This document shows, one piece after another, positions 63,927 through 64,000 of a DNA stretch of 64,000 nucleotides. The stretch's first letter is position 1; every line of letters begins with the position of its first letter. The DNA lies in contig NZ_CP011452.2 of assembly GCF_001008165.2 (NCBI RefSeq), positions 744,001-808,000 on the forward strand, in the 5' to 3' direction. Made by a program: the position numbers and the translations under genes. This stretch comes from Croceibacterium atlanticum (GTDB taxonomy: Bacteria > Pseudomonadota > Alphaproteobacteria > Sphingomonadales > Sphingomonadaceae). The notes below the pieces were generated by a model that had not been told where the DNA came from, ran no database searches, and was given only the letters and a program-made list of their open reading frames with translations.

Positions 63927-64000
63927 TGAATGCTCCTTTGGTTTCCAGATAGGATCATTCAGACAAAAATGCAATTTTCTCATTAAAAATTCATGCACAC

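Noticed and set aside
1-64000. CRISPR array or rRNA operon
   Set aside because: No regularly spaced repeats and no rRNA-like sequence were seen in the window.

Overview
The window looks like chromosome of an alphaproteobacterium of the order Sphingomonadales, most like Erythrobacteraceae. This rests on the C4-type 5-aminolevulinate synthase, the lepB-rnc-era run, the glutathione reductase with a [12 protein letters not shown] redox loop, the carboxynorspermidine route to spermidine, paired Flp pilins, a large TonB receptor, and the high GC content and codon use. No species can be assigned from the sequence alone.

Layout. 1-7.3 kb: start of a sensor kinase, ahcY, a Prx5-type peroxiredoxin, a divergent MurA, folE, a two-HKD phospholipase D-like protein, a hemerythrin-like protein, tRNA-Arg(ACG) and a MutT-type hydrolase. 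7.3-15.1 kb: two Flp pilins, an M48 lipoprotein protease, accA, xerD, a proline-rich periplasmic protein coupled to a tiny membrane protein, and aroK-aroB. 15-35 kb: mostly housekeeping (DUF421, DUF488, a zinc-ribbon protein, pccB, gor, a DEAD-box helicase, pgi, lepB-rnc-era, an MFS exporter, topA, dprA, plsY, murI). It also holds an M20-like lipoprotein that has lost metal ligands. 35-40.4 kb: hemA with a start-codon puzzle, a secreted protein of unknown function, and a three-gene set: nucleotidyltransferase, PqqD-HprK fusion, and a small Tat-type Gly/Asn/Pro-rich peptide. This set resembles a peptide-modification system and is the strongest candidate here for an undescribed system. 40.7-50 kb: a polyamine block (ornithine decarboxylase, carboxynorspermidine decarboxylase and carboxynorspermidine synthase), into which a GNAT/CorA-like membrane pair and a membrane-anchored serine hydrolase are interleaved, then a threonine/serine dehydratase. 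50-54.3 kb: trehalose operon otsB-GH15-otsA and a small exported membrane protein. 54.5-60.4 kb: TonB receptor, 2OG-Fe(II) oxygenase, nucleoside transporter and a queuosine-precursor transporter, possibly a nucleobase/nucleoside uptake block.

60.4-64 kb is accessory DNA: a tRNA-3'-end-like sequence (possible att site), a complete IS5-family element with a frameshift site, an internally deleted IS630-family element, and an AbiE-type toxin-antitoxin pair whose toxin gene carries one in-frame stop.

Gene order suggests several translationally coupled sets: lepB/rnc/era, plsY/dprA, otsB/GH15/otsA, GNAT/CorA-like, the tiny membrane protein with the proline-rich protein, and AbiEi/AbiEii. Convergent pairs are often separated by a strong hairpin terminator.
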